From assembly GCF_020850895.1 (NCBI RefSeq), contig NZ_JADZDS010000078.1, forward strand, positions 21,365 through 85,364: a DNA stretch of 64,000 bases. The letters run 5' to 3'. Under the pieces are notes generated by a model. The model saw only the letters and a program-made list of their open reading frames with translations, did not search any database and was not told where the DNA came from. Within the stretch, counting starts at the first letter, position 1, and each line of letters opens with the position of its first letter. Below, piece after piece: positions 39,574 to 49,100 of the stretch. This DNA is from Thermomonas sp. (GTDB lineage Bacteria > Pseudomonadota > Gammaproteobacteria > Xanthomonadales > Xanthomonadaceae). The position numbers and the translations under genes were made by a program.

Positions 39574-39843
39574 ATGCTGGCCCACGTCTACAAGAGTCTG
39601 CGCAAACCCGATACCTATGTGTATCTGGCCGACCGCGATGATTTCGCACGGCTTCCCGAACCTGTGCGTACCCAGATGGGCACGCTGCAGTTCGTGCTGG
39701 AAGTGGAACTGACGCCGGAGCGCACGCTGGCGAGCGCCAACCCCGAGGTGGTGCGCAGCAACCTGGCCGGGCGCGGCTTCCATATCCAGTTCCCGCCCAC
39801 CGTGGCCGATCCGATGAGCGACGACTGGGGCACCGATGCCTGA
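39574..39843 (+). CDS. YcgL domain protein
   Basis: 89 residues starting MLAHVYKSLRKPDTYVYL, the diagnostic YcgL opening, with F-V-L-E-V-E-L-T-P-x-R-x-L-A and GFHIQFPP. The track hides it at the end of a 211-residue ORF. YcgL is a small conserved gammaproteobacterial fold with no firm function. Its last 8 bp overlap the start of the ankyrin gene, implying coupled translation. Confidence 0.85.
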   Translation: MLAHVYKSLRKPDTYVYLADRDDFARLPEPVRTQMGTLQFVLEVELTPERTLASANPEVVRSNLAGRGFHIQFPPTVADPMSDDWGTDA

Positions 39844-42800
39844 GCGTTCGACCGCCATCGGCAGCGCACTGCTGGTGCTGGCTCTGGCCTTGGTCGGCGC
39901 CGGCTGGTTCGATCCGCGCGCAGCGGCAGGCGTGGCCTGGCTGGCCCAGATCCCGGCCGGGCTGGGCGTGGCCCTGCTGCGGCGAACCCGTGGCCGTGAT
40001 GCGCTAGGCGCAGATGCGGGCCGACTCGCCCTGCTCTGGGGTGGTGGCTTCCTGCTCACCGGCGTGTTGTTGGCGTGGCCGCTGTGGCAATTGACGTCCA
40101 CGCCGTCCTTGCCCGCCACGCTCGCGTTGAGCGGATTGGCGGGCGCGGTGCTGGTGCTGCTGTGGGTCAGCTGGCCGCAATGGCTGCTGCTGGAGCGCCG
40201 CGGCGGCAGCGCCGCCAGCCGTCACCGCGAGCAGCGGTTGCAGGAACGCGCCGCCTGGAGCGGCCTGCTGCACGTGGCATTGCCGGCGTTCCTGCTGCTG
40301 GCAGGCGGACTGCTGCTGGCCTGGCCCGGCCTGCTCGAGGGTCCGGCCCGTGCGGGCGGAAGCGCGTTCTACGCGGTGCTGGTTCCGCTGCTGCATTTTG
40401 CCCTTCAATCGGCGCCCAAGGCTGCCTTGCCGGTGGAACCGGCACTGTCCGGGCTGCCGATCGTGGACCTGCCCCCGCCACCGGCGAAGGTTGCCACGAC
40501 CCGCGCACCCACAGCGTCGCCAGAACCGGAGCCCGTGCCTGTCGGAGGCGTATCGAGCCCGGGTCCAGAAACGGTCCCGGAACCGGAACCTGTACCCGCG
40601 CCGACGGCAGACGCAGCGCCCGCGGTCGATGGAACAGCCTTGACCCGGGAGTTGTATGCCGCCGCCCAACAGGGACGGGTCGAGCGCGCTCTGGCGTTGC
40701 TGGAAGCCGGTGCCGATCCACTGGGATTGCCGGATCCTGACGCCCGCGACCGCCGCAGCCTGGCGGTGCTGGCCGCCGTCCTGCCCGACCTGCGCCTGCT
40801 GCGTGCCCTGATCGCCTGCGGTGTGGACGTAAACGCCATGCAGAGCGGCCTCAACCCGTTGCTCGCCGCCACCCGCGACAGTTGGCATGGCCGTCCGGAA
40901 GCGGTGATGACCCTGCTGACCAATGGCGCCGACGTGCACCTGGCCGACACCGACGGCAATACCCCCCTGCACCACGCCGTGCGCAGTTCCGATCCAGGGG
41001 TTGCCGCCCTGCTGCGCGACGCCGGCGCCGACATCAATGCACTGAACGGCGACGGGATCTCGCCGTTGGGCAGCGCCTGCGCCAGCGGCAATTGGCGGTT
41101 GGCCAAGTTCCTGTTGGAACGCGGCGCCAAGCCTGAACCACAGGATGGTCAACCCGCCCTGCTGTCGGCCGCCGGCTGTGAAGACGACGACCCAATCGGC
41201 GTGCAACTCCTGCTGCGCAGCAGGGCACGCGTCAATGCGACCGACGGCAACGCCCGGACCGCACTCCATGAAGCCGCCACTGCCGGCCACCTGGCCATCT
41301 GCCGGGCGCTGCTGGACGCCGGCGCCGATCCCCATGCCCAGGATGCGGCTGGCCGCACGCCGCTGCTCGAAGCCGCACGCGCCGGTGCCACCGGGGTGCT
41401 GGACATGCTGCTTGCGGCAGGTGCCGAAGCGGCCGTGGTGGATGCCTCCGGCGCAGGCGCACTGCACCACGCCTGCCACGCGGAAGTGGCCTCGTCCGAC
41501 CTTGTGCAGCGCCTGCTAGCACTCGGCCTGGACCCACGCCAACCCGATGCCGACGGCCGCAGCGCCCTGGACATCGCCCAAGGCGCAGGTCGCTGGCGCC
41601 TTGCGTCCATCCTCGAGCCCCAGCCCGCCCTGCCTGCGGCGCCGCAGACAGCTCCCACGGCCAGGCCAGAGCCCGAACTGCCGCCGCTGGAACTGCTGCG
41701 CGATGCCTTGTTGGAGGACGCGCCAGTTTCGACCCTGGAGCCACTTGCCGCGCGGCTGGCACCGGGCGACACCACCTTGTTGTTGGCAGAACCCGAGCTC
41801 ACGCTGCGGCCGCGCATCCTCGGCTGGCTGCTGCGCCACGGAGCACGCCTGAACACCCAGGAAACGCTGGTCCCTTCGGCGCTGGCCCGGGGCGAGGCCG
41901 GGATCGAAACCCTGGGGCTGCTGTTCGCTCACGGCGGATCACCGGCCGGTGCCGGCGGGTTGGCCCATTTCCTGTCGGCCTGCCGCGCCCCGAGTCCCAG
42001 CGAGCGCGGCGAACGTTTCGCCATCGAACTCCTGGAGCGCGGCGCGGATCCGTTCGGGGTCAGTGCCAACGGCAGTGCCCCTCTGCTGCTGTCGATCCAG
42101 TTGGGTTGGCTGCAGCTGGCGCGACGGCTGCTCGCGCTGGGCGTCAACCCTGACCGCAGCGACGCCCGTGGCCACGGCCCATTGCACGCAGCTGCCACCC
42201 GCGGCGACCTGGCGGCAGCCAAACTGCTGATCGCCACCGGCGCCTCCCCGGACCGCCGCGCCGGCGACGGACAAACACCCCTCGGGATTGCCCTCGCCAG
42301 CGGTCGCAGCGACCTTGCTTCCTGGCTGGATTGGCACGGCTGGCGCTTGCCACGCCGCGCCTTGGCCGCCACTGACCTGCCAGCCGCCGCCATCGCCGGC
42401 GATCAGGACGCAGTCGAGCGCCTCCTGGATTTGGGCTTCCCGATCGACGCTACCGATGCGCAAGGCTGCACCGCCCTTTTGCGCGCAGCAGGTGACGGCC
42501 ACGCGCCGCTGGTCGAATTCCTGCTCGACCGCGGCGCCAATCCGCGCATCGCCGCACGCACCGGGGCCACCCCGTTGTCCGCGGCGGTCAGTCGCCGCCA
42601 CCTCGCCATCGTCGAACGCCTGTTGCGCGCCGACTGCAATCTGGAGCAGCGCTTGCCCGGCGACGTGACGGTGTTGATGCTGGGCGCCGCACTGGGCCTG
42701 CCCGAAGTGGTGGCGCGATTGCTGCATGCCGGCGCTGACCTGCGGGCAGCCGATGCGCAAGGCCTGACCGCACTGCACTGCGCGGCACTGTACGGATTCA

Positions 42801-43234
42801 CCGAGCGCGACCGCAGCCGCCTGCTGGCCCTGCTGGATAGCCTGCTGCTGGCCGGCGCCGACGCCAACCGGGCAGCCCTGGATGGCACCACGCCACTGCT
42901 GTTGCTGCTGGGTGCGCGTGCAGAACCCGGGACCCCGAGCAGCGAGGACGTGCTGCTGGCCGGCATGGAGCGCCTGCTCGACGAAGATGCCAGCCTCGAC
43001 GTCCGCGACCCGCGCGGCTACGGGCCGCTGCACTTGGCCGGCTTGCACGGACTGGTCCGGGTCGCACGCGCGCTGCTGCGCGCCGGCGCCGACCCCGACC
43101 AGCGCGACGCCCTCAATCGCAGTCCGCGCGAATTGGCCCTGCTGCGCGGTTATGTCGAAGTGGCCGCTGAGCTCGCGCCCTCGACGCGTCCAGAACCGCG
43201 TGATGTCCCGATGGCGCGTTTCCTGCGCGACTGA
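39836..43234 (+). CDS. Large membrane-anchored ankyrin-repeat protein
   Basis: 1132 residues. Residues 1-195 carry about five to six hydrophobic segments (SALLVLALALVGAGWF, LLWGGGFLLTGVLLAWPLW, LPAFLLLAGGLLLAWPG and others). A Pro/Glu/Ala-rich linker (about 205-260, PEPEPVPVG-type) follows, then ankyrin repeats to the C-terminus with many TPLHxAAxxG and LLxxGADxxxxD motifs. The repeats divide into two blocks separated by another Pro/Ala-rich segment near residue 600. Repeats probably cytosolic, acting as a protein-binding scaffold at the inner membrane. Partner unknown. Converges on the Kef-like gene with 5 bp between. Confidence 0.85.
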   Translation: MPERSTAIGSALLVLALALVGAGWFDPRAAAGVAWLAQIPAGLGVALLRRTRGRDALGADAGRLALLWGGGFLLTGVLLAWPLWQLTSTPSLPATLALSGLAGAVLVLLWVSWPQWLLLERRGGSAASRHREQRLQERAAWSGLLHVALPAFLLLAGGLLLAWPGLLEGPARAGGSAFYAVLVPLLHFALQSAPKAALPVEPALSGLPIVDLPPPPAKVATTRAPTASPEPEPVPVGGVSSPGPETVPEPEPVPAPTADAAPAVDGTALTRELYAAAQQGRVERALALLEAGADPLGLPDPDARDRRSLAVLAAVLPDLRLLRALIACGVDVNAMQSGLNPLLAATRDSWHGRPEAVMTLLTNGADVHLADTDGNTPLHHAVRSSDPGVAALLRDAGADINALNGDGISPLGSACASGNWRLAKFLLERGAKPEPQDGQPALLSAAGCEDDDPIGVQLLLRSRARVNATDGNARTALHEAATAGHLAICRALLDAGADPHAQDAAGRTPLLEAARAGATGVLDMLLAAGAEAAVVDASGAGALHHACHAEVASSDLVQRLLALGLDPRQPDADGRSALDIAQGAGRWRLASILEPQPALPAAPQTAPTARPEPELPPLELLRDALLEDAPVSTLEPLAARLAPGDTTLLLAEPELTLRPRILGWLLRHGARLNTQETLVPSALARGEAGIETLGLLFAHGGSPAGAGGLAHFLSACRAPSPSERGERFAIELLERGADPFGVSANGSAPLLLSIQLGWLQLARRLLALGVNPDRSDARGHGPLHAAATRGDLAAAKLLIATGASPDRRAGDGQTPLGIALASGRSDLASWLDWHGWRLPRRALAATDLPAAAIAGDQDAVERLLDLGFPIDATDAQGCTALLRAAGDGHAPLVEFLLDRGANPRIAARTGATPLSAAVSRRHLAIVERLLRADCNLEQRLPGDVTVLMLGAALGLPEVVARLLHAGADLRAADAQGLTALHCAALYGFTERDRSRLLALLDSLLLAGADANRAALDGTTPLLLLLGARAEPGTPSSEDVLLAGMERLLDEDASLDVRDPRGYGPLHLAGLHGLVRVARALLRAGADPDQRDALNRSPRELALLRGYVEVAAELAPSTRPEPRDVPMARFLRD

Positions 43235-43239
43235 TTCGG

Positions 43240-45027
43240 TCAGCCGCTGCCCTGTGGGTGGGTGGACGCGGCCGCCTCCTCAAACAGCCCATCCAGCTCG
43301 CGTCGGGCGTCGCGCGTGGCCTGCAACAGCGCATCTTCGTCGTCCTGCAACAGGCGCTGCTGTTCGAGCAGGGCCTCGTCCCAGTAACGGAACCGTTGCA
43401 CCCGATCCGCGGCCTGGACGCGATCCATCCCCAGTGCCATCAGTACCTCGCGCCCCATTTCCAAGCTGCTTCCGTAGGTTTCGCGCAGCGCCTCGGCGCC
43501 CAGGTCCACCAGTTGCCAGGCGTGCTGGCGGTTGCGCGCCCGCGCAAACACCCGCGCCTGTGGATAGTGCTTGCGCACCAGTCGCACCATCCGCAGGCTT
43601 GCCTCGACACCATTGATGGCCACCACGAACACCCGGATTCGTTCCGCCCCCGCCGAGCGCAGTATCGCCATCCGCGTGGGATCGCCGTAATAGATCTGGT
43701 CACTGCTCAGGCTGCGCGACAGGTTGACCTGCTCGATGTCAGGATCGATCGCGATGAAAGGTATGCCCTGTGCACGCAGCAGGCGCGCCACGATCTGGCC
43801 AAAACGACCGAACCCCGCCACCAGCACCTGTGGATGACGGTCGGTCGGGATCGCATCGAACGGGCGTGGCTGCGGTCGGCTTGCAGGAAACAGTCGGGAG
43901 GCGAACATCAGCAGCAGAGGCGTCACCGCCATCGACAGGCCCACGATCGCGGTGAGGCGATCGCGGGTGGCGCCATCCAGCAGCCGAGCCTTGCTCGCTT
44001 CGGCAAACACCACGAACGCGAACTCGCCGCCCAGTGCCAGCACCCCGGCCAGCAGGAAGGCACTGCGCGGGTGCAACCGGCCCGGACGCAATCCAATCCC
44101 GAACAGGAGGATCGTCTTGACCGCCAACAGGGTCGCCACGCCAGCAGCGATCAGCCAGGGTTCGGCCAGGATTCGCAACACGTTGATGCCCATGCCCACG
44201 GCCATGAAGAACAGGCCCAGCAGCAGGCCCTCGAACGGCTTGATCTGCGCCTCAAGTTCATGCCGATACTCGGATTCAGCCAGCAGCACGCCGGCGAGGA
44301 ACGCGCCCAAACCCGCGCTCAACCCGGCCTTCTGCATCAGCCATGCACTGCCAAGCACCACCAGCAAGGCCGCCCCGGTGAACACCTCGGGCAAGTCGGT
44401 GCGGGCGATCGCCCGAAACAGGTGACGCAGCAGGTAGCGACCACCCACCACCAGCGCGGCAATCGCCGCCACCGCATGCATTGCTTCCACCCAACCCAGG
44501 CCCGCGCTCTTGGCCTTGCCCAGCAGCGGGATGGCAGCCAGCAGCGGGATCGCGGCCAGGTCCTGGAACAGCAGGATCGCAAATGCCAGCCGGCCGTGTT
44601 CGCTGGCCAGCTCCTTGCGTTCGGCCAGCAGCTGCAAACCGACCGCGGTGGACGACAGCGCCAGTCCAAGTCCCACCACCAGTGCCGTCTTCCATCCCTG
44701 CCCGGCCATCAGTGCCAGCCCACCCAGCGCAGCGCCACACAGCAGCACCTGCAGGCCACCGACCACGAAGATCGGCCGCCGCATCAGGGTCAGCCGTGGC
44801 AAAGACAATTCCAGCCCGATCACGAACAGCAGCATCACCACACCGATTTCGCTGGCAGCCAGCACCCGGTCGGGATCGCGCACCACCGCCAGCGCGTGCG
44901 GGCCCAGCAGGACGCCGGTGGTGAGATAGGCAAGGATGGCGCCCAGGCCGAAGCGCTTGAACAGCGGCACCGCCAGCACGGCGGCCAAAAGGAAGACCAG
45001 CGCAAGTTCCAAGCCACCGCTATCCAT
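43240..45027 (-). CDS. Monovalent cation:proton antiporter-2 family protein, KefB/KefC-like
   Basis: 595 residues. About 12 TM segments of the CPA2 type (residues 1-390), including LGAILAYLTTGVLLGPHAL and MLLFVIGLELS, then a cytosolic RCK-N (TrkA-N) domain opening PQVLVAGFGRFGQIVARLL with the nucleotide-binding GxGxxG. Length and domains match E. coli KefB (601) and KefC (620), which are glutathione-gated K+ efflux systems. No KefF/KefG ancillary gene is adjacent, so gating is uncertain. Confidence 0.9.
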   Translation of the reverse strand: MDSGGLELALVFLLAAVLAVPLFKRFGLGAILAYLTTGVLLGPHALAVVRDPDRVLAASEIGVVMLLFVIGLELSLPRLTLMRRPIFVVGGLQVLLCGAALGGLALMAGQGWKTALVVGLGLALSSTAVGLQLLAERKELASEHGRLAFAILLFQDLAAIPLLAAIPLLGKAKSAGLGWVEAMHAVAAIAALVVGGRYLLRHLFRAIARTDLPEVFTGAALLVVLGSAWLMQKAGLSAGLGAFLAGVLLAESEYRHELEAQIKPFEGLLLGLFFMAVGMGINVLRILAEPWLIAAGVATLLAVKTILLFGIGLRPGRLHPRSAFLLAGVLALGGEFAFVVFAEASKARLLDGATRDRLTAIVGLSMAVTPLLLMFASRLFPASRPQPRPFDAIPTDRHPQVLVAGFGRFGQIVARLLRAQGIPFIAIDPDIEQVNLSRSLSSDQIYYGDPTRMAILRSAGAERIRVFVVAINGVEASLRMVRLVRKHYPQARVFARARNRQHAWQLVDLGAEALRETYGSSLEMGREVLMALGMDRVQAADRVQRFRYWDEALLEQQRLLQDDEDALLQATRDARRELDGLFEEAAASTHPQGSG

Positions 45028-45058
45028 CGTAATCCAGCATCAGGCGTTGGCTGGAAGC

Positions 45059-45754
45059 TTACGGCACCGGTGCCGGCGGCGTTGTCGCCGATGGATTGGC
45101 CGGTGGTTCCGGCGAGCAGCGGCTGGCGCGGATTTTTGCCGCGATGTCCGCGCGTGCGGCTTCGCGTTCCCGCCGATCGCCGTGATTGGCATAACGCAGC
45201 TTGAAATCCGCCTCATCCAGGCGCCGGGTCCACGCGGAGCACAGTTGGTCTTCCGGGATTGCAGCGCAGGTGTCTTGGCGCATCTCGCAGGCCTGGCCTG
45301 CCCCCATCGCATTGCTGCCATCGATCCCGGTCACCTGCAACGGCGCACAACGCGGATCCGGGCTCGCGGTTTCGCCGTAGTACGTGTTGCCATCCCAAGT
45401 CGTGCACTGGAACAGCGCGGGCGGAAGCGGCAGCGCGGCAGCTTCCGGCGAAGGCCTGCGCGCCATGTTGGGTCCGGCCACCAGCACGAACTCGCCATAG
45501 GCCGGTGCAGCGGGTTCGGGCGTGGGCTCGGGTGCTCGACGCGCGGGCACCGGCACGGTCGGCGCTGAACCCACGCGGCGGATTTCCTGCTTCATGCCGG
45601 CGGCACAGGGCGTGCCGTTCTGAACGGTGACATTGCCACTGGCGTCGGTGCACTTGTAGAAGACGGTTTCCTGGGCCACGGCACCCGATGCGCCCAGCAA
45701 GCCGACGCAGGCCAGCAAGAACAGCCAAGCGAGATGGAATCCGTGCGCACGCAT
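45059..45754 (-). CDS. DUF4124 domain-containing secreted protein
   Basis: 231 residues. Signal peptide to AVAQ, then the DUF4124 unit VFYKCTDASGNVTVQNGTPC, a Pro-rich linker (PEPTPEPAAP) and a Cys-containing C-terminal part (LFQCTTWDGNTYYGET, GQACEMRQDTCAAIPEDQLC) probably stabilised by disulfides. Common in Xanthomonadaceae envelopes; no assigned role. 31 bp upstream of the Kef-like gene on the same strand. Confidence 0.8.
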   Translation of the reverse strand: MRAHGFHLAWLFLLACVGLLGASGAVAQETVFYKCTDASGNVTVQNGTPCAAGMKQEIRRVGSAPTVPVPARRAPEPTPEPAAPAYGEFVLVAGPNMARRPSPEAAALPLPPALFQCTTWDGNTYYGETASPDPRCAPLQVTGIDGSNAMGAGQACEMRQDTCAAIPEDQLCSAWTRRLDEADFKLRYANHGDRREREAARADIAAKIRASRCSPEPPANPSATTPPAPVP

Positions 45755-45841
45755 GGCCCTATCTTGCGGCGTGCGCCGCCGCGAAGGAACCCTGCCCGGG
45801 CCGCGTGTTCACCACCCAGTCAAACCACCGCTGCGCTGTCA

Positions 45842-46390
45842 TCAACGCAACAGGGCACCACTGCGGGCGTCACGGATCGTGCTGGGCTGTGCGCGTCCGA
45901 GGGTTTCGCCGGGACTGATGGCGTCGACGCCGGCCACGATGCGCGGATCCAGTGCATCACGGCTGCAGGGCGAGGGCGCATTGGCGATGTTGGCGCTGGT
46001 GGACACCAGGGCCCCACCGAAGCCGACACACAACGCGATGACCTGCGGGTGCGCGGTCACCCGCACCGCGATGCCGTCGTGGCTGCCGGTGATCCAACGC
46101 GGTGCCGTGCTCGATGCCGGCACGATCCAGGTATTCGCTCCCGGCCAACTGGCACGCACCGCCTCACGTGTCGCGGCATCCAGCGGTGACATGTCGATGA
46201 ACTCGGCCAACTGTGCTTCGTTCGACGCGATCAGGATCAAGCCCTTGTCGACATCACGCTGCTTGAGCGCCAGCAGGCGCATCACCGCCGCCTCGTCACG
46301 CGGATCACAGCCCAGGCCCCACACGCCCTCGGTCGGGTAGGCGATCAGGCCGCCCTTGCGGAGCGCGGCGAGCGAAGCGTCGATGTCCAT
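45842..46390 (-). CDS. tsaC: Threonylcarbamoyl-AMP synthase
   Basis: Makes threonylcarbamoyl-AMP for t6A37 tRNA modification. 182 residues (E. coli TsaC 190) with the YrdC-type KGGLIAYPTEGVWGLGCDP, LKQRDVDKGLILIA and LVSTSANIA motifs. The ORF track reports a 482-residue ORF running antisense-frame through topA; the real start is the ATG at 46390, two bases after the topA stop, so the two are co-transcribed. Confidence 0.93.
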   Translation of the reverse strand: MDIDASLAALRKGGLIAYPTEGVWGLGCDPRDEAAVMRLLALKQRDVDKGLILIASNEAQLAEFIDMSPLDAATREAVRASWPGANTWIVPASSTAPRWITGSHDGIAVRVTAHPQVIALCVGFGGALVSTSANIANAPSPCSRDALDPRIVAGVDAISPGETLGRAQPSTIRDARSGALLR

Positions 46391-46392
46391 CC

Positions 46393-48960
46393 TCAGAACG
46401 GCGCGTCCTCGCGCGGCGGTTTCTTCACCACGCGCTTCTTGCCCGGCTCCACCTTGGCCGCGGTCAGCATGGGCTTGGCCGGCTCGATGTCCGCCGAGTA
46501 CGGACGCGCGGAGGATTTCCTGGCCGCCGCTTTCTTGGCCGGTTTTTTGGCCGTCGCTTTTTTCGTCGTTGCTTTCTTCGCCGCAGTCTTCTTCGCCGGC
46601 TTGTCGGTTGCTGGCTTCTTCGCCGCGGCTTTCTTCGCCACCGCCTTCTTCGCGCCAAAGCCCTTGCGCGCCGGCTTGCCGGTGTCGGCCAGCAGCTGGA
46701 GCGTTTCCTCCAGCGACAACGAAGCCGGCTCGCGATCCTTCGGGATCCTGCCGTTGAGCTTGCCATCGCTGATGTACGGGCCGAAGCGACCGTTCAATAC
46801 TTGCACCTCGTGCCCCGGCCATTCCTTGATGACGCGGTTGCGCGCGATCTCTTCCTTTTCCTCGATCAGGAAGATCGCGCGGGCGAGGTCGATGGTGTAC
46901 GGATCGTCGTCCTTCTTCAGCGAGGCATAGGTGCTGCCGCGCTTGGCGAACGGGCCAAACCGACCGATGCCCACGCTCACTTCGTGGCCATGGCCATCGA
47001 CGCCGAGCTTGCGCGGCATCTCGAACAGTTTCAGCGCCTCGACCAAACTGAGGTTGTAGATGCTCTGGCCCGGCCGCAGCGACGCAAAACGCGGCTTTTC
47101 CTCGTCCTCGACGGTGCCGATCTGCACCAGCGGGCCGAACCGGCCGATCCGCGCGCTGACCAGGCGGCCGCTGGCCGGATCGCTGCCGAGCACGCGCACG
47201 CTGCCGGCATCGGCCTTGTCCAGCGTGGTCTTCTTGTCGTCGACCAATTGCTTGAACGGGCCCCAGAACTTCTCCATCAACGGGACCCATTCCTCCTCGC
47301 CACGACTGACCGCATCCAGCTCGTCCTCGAGCTTGGCAGTGAAGTCGTAATCGACGTACTTGGAAAAATGGCTGGACAGGAACTTGCCCACCGCGCGACC
47401 GATGTCGGTGGGCTTGAAGGCACGGCCTTCGAGCAGGGCGTATTGCTTGCCGGTCAGGGTCTGGATGATCGCCGCATAGGTGGAGGGCCGGCCGATGCCG
47501 TACTCCTCCAGCGCCTTCACCAGTGACGCTTCGGTGTAGCGCGGTGGCGGCTGGGTGAAGTGCTGGTCGGCGTGGATGCGGTCCAGTGGCACCCGGTCGC
47601 CCAGCTTCATCAAAGGCAACTTGCGGCCCTCGTCCTCATCATCCTTGCCCTTGCTGTCCTTGCCTTCCTCATAGACGGCGAGGAACCCCGGATCCACCAC
47701 GGTGGTGCCGCTGGCGCGGAAGCCGTGTTCACCGCCCGCAGCCAAGTCGACGGTGACGGTGTTGAGCGTGGCCGGGATCATCTGGCAGGCCAGCGCACGC
47801 TTCCAGATCAACTCGTAGAGCTTGCGTTCGTCGTCGGAAAGAAAGCGCACCACTTGCGCCGGGGTGCGCAGCGCCGAGGTCGGGCGCACCGCTTCGTGCG
47901 CTTCCTGCGCGTTCTTCGACTTGGTCTGGTAGAAATTCGGGCGGTCCGGCAAGGCATGGGTGCCGTAGTCGCGCGCGATCACATCACGGATCTCGGATAG
48001 GGCTTCCTGCGACAGATGCACCGAGTCGGTACGCATGTAGGAGATCAGGCCGACTGCGCCTTCATCGCCCAGCGCAATGCCTTCGTACAGCTTCTGCGCC
48101 ACCTGCATGGTCTTGCGGGTGGTGAAGCCGAGCTTGCGCGCGGCTTCCTGCTGCAGGGTGGAGGTGGTGAACGGCGGCGCCGGCCGGCGCTTGCGCTCCT
48201 TGCTGGCGACATCGGTCACCTGCAGGAAACCCTGCGACGCGGACTGGATGCGCTGGCGGGCAGCCTGCGCAGTCTCGCCATCGGTGATGGTGAACTGCTC
48301 GAACTTGTGACCGTCCAGCTTCACCAGCTTGGCGGTGAAGGCTTGCGACGGATGCGCGCACTCGGCCTCGATGGTCCAGTATTCGCGGGCGATGAAGGCT
48401 TCGATCTCCTCCTCGCGTTCGACGATCATCCGCAGCGCCGGTGATTGCACGCGGCCGGCCGACAGCCCGGCCTTGATCTTGCGCCACAGTACCGGCGACA
48501 GGTTGAAGCCGACCAGATAATCCAGCGCACGCCGCGCCTGCTGCGCATCGACCAGGTCGGAGGCGATGTCACGCGGGTGTTCGATCGCGGCGCGGATCGC
48601 ACGCGGGGTGATTTCGGTGAACACCACCCGCTGCAGCGAGCGACCTTCGAGCAGTCCGCGTTCCTTCAGGATTTCGGCGATATGCCAGCTGATCGCCTCG
48701 CCTTCGCGGTCCGGGTCGGTGGCCAGATAGACGTGGTCGGCCGCACGCGCCGCCCTAGCAATGGCATCGACATGGCGCTCGTTCTTCTCGATGGTTTCGT
48801 AGCGCATGGCGAAGCCGCGCTCGGGATCGACCGCGCCCTCCTTCGGCACCAGGTCGCGCACATGGCCGTAGCTGGCGAGGACGGAGAAGTCCTTGCCGAG
48901 GTATTTGTTGATCGTCTTGGCCTTGGCAGGCGATTCGACGATGAGCAGGTTCTTGGCCAT
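46393..48960 (-). CDS. topA: DNA topoisomerase I
   Basis: Relaxes negative supercoils. 855 residues from the ATG at 48960 (MAKNLLIVESPAKAKTI); the track start at 49005 is not needed. Toprim motif LATDPDREGEAI, catalytic-Tyr region YMRTDS and GLSAGRVQSPALRM are intact. The C-terminus does not have the E. coli zinc ribbons (no CxxC pairs). Instead there are three GRFGPxxxxG-type repeats followed by a Lys/Ala-rich histone H1-like tail (KKAVAKKAAAKK...) of about 100 residues. Confidence 0.96.
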   Translation of the reverse strand: MAKNLLIVESPAKAKTINKYLGKDFSVLASYGHVRDLVPKEGAVDPERGFAMRYETIEKNERHVDAIARAARAADHVYLATDPDREGEAISWHIAEILKERGLLEGRSLQRVVFTEITPRAIRAAIEHPRDIASDLVDAQQARRALDYLVGFNLSPVLWRKIKAGLSAGRVQSPALRMIVEREEEIEAFIAREYWTIEAECAHPSQAFTAKLVKLDGHKFEQFTITDGETAQAARQRIQSASQGFLQVTDVASKERKRRPAPPFTTSTLQQEAARKLGFTTRKTMQVAQKLYEGIALGDEGAVGLISYMRTDSVHLSQEALSEIRDVIARDYGTHALPDRPNFYQTKSKNAQEAHEAVRPTSALRTPAQVVRFLSDDERKLYELIWKRALACQMIPATLNTVTVDLAAGGEHGFRASGTTVVDPGFLAVYEEGKDSKGKDDEDEGRKLPLMKLGDRVPLDRIHADQHFTQPPPRYTEASLVKALEEYGIGRPSTYAAIIQTLTGKQYALLEGRAFKPTDIGRAVGKFLSSHFSKYVDYDFTAKLEDELDAVSRGEEEWVPLMEKFWGPFKQLVDDKKTTLDKADAGSVRVLGSDPASGRLVSARIGRFGPLVQIGTVEDEEKPRFASLRPGQSIYNLSLVEALKLFEMPRKLGVDGHGHEVSVGIGRFGPFAKRGSTYASLKKDDDPYTIDLARAIFLIEEKEEIARNRVIKEWPGHEVQVLNGRFGPYISDGKLNGRIPKDREPASLSLEETLQLLADTGKPARKGFGAKKAVAKKAAAKKPATDKPAKKTAAKKATTKKATAKKPAKKAAARKSSARPYSADIEPAKPMLTAAKVEPGKKRVVKKPPREDAPF

Positions 48961-49100
48961 GGCAACGCGGATTCCAAAGGGACGCGACAGACACCCGCGG
49001 CCCATGCCGTAGATGCCAACGCCCGAGGCTGGATGCCCCGGGCGCTTTTTATAGTGGAATCACGGATACGGGGGCCGTGTCAAGCGCCGCGCAATCGGAG

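Noticed and set aside
46500-46680. Lys/Ala-rich tract as a separate histone-like gene
   Set aside because: It is in frame with topA with no internal start or stop.
45842-47290. 482-residue minus-strand ORF as one fusion protein
   Set aside because: Its first 300 residues are a shadow frame of topA; only the TsaC part starting at 46390 has family signatures.
49020-49052. GC-rich stem followed by TTTTT (plus strand) upstream of topA as a terminator
   Set aside because: The T-run lies on the plus strand, where no gene or promoter precedes it; for the leftward genes the run is on the wrong side.
49048-49083. TTGACA and TATAAA on the minus strand upstream of topA as a sigma70 promoter
   Set aside because: The two hexamers are 24 bp apart, too far for a normal promoter, and no intermediate -10 fits.
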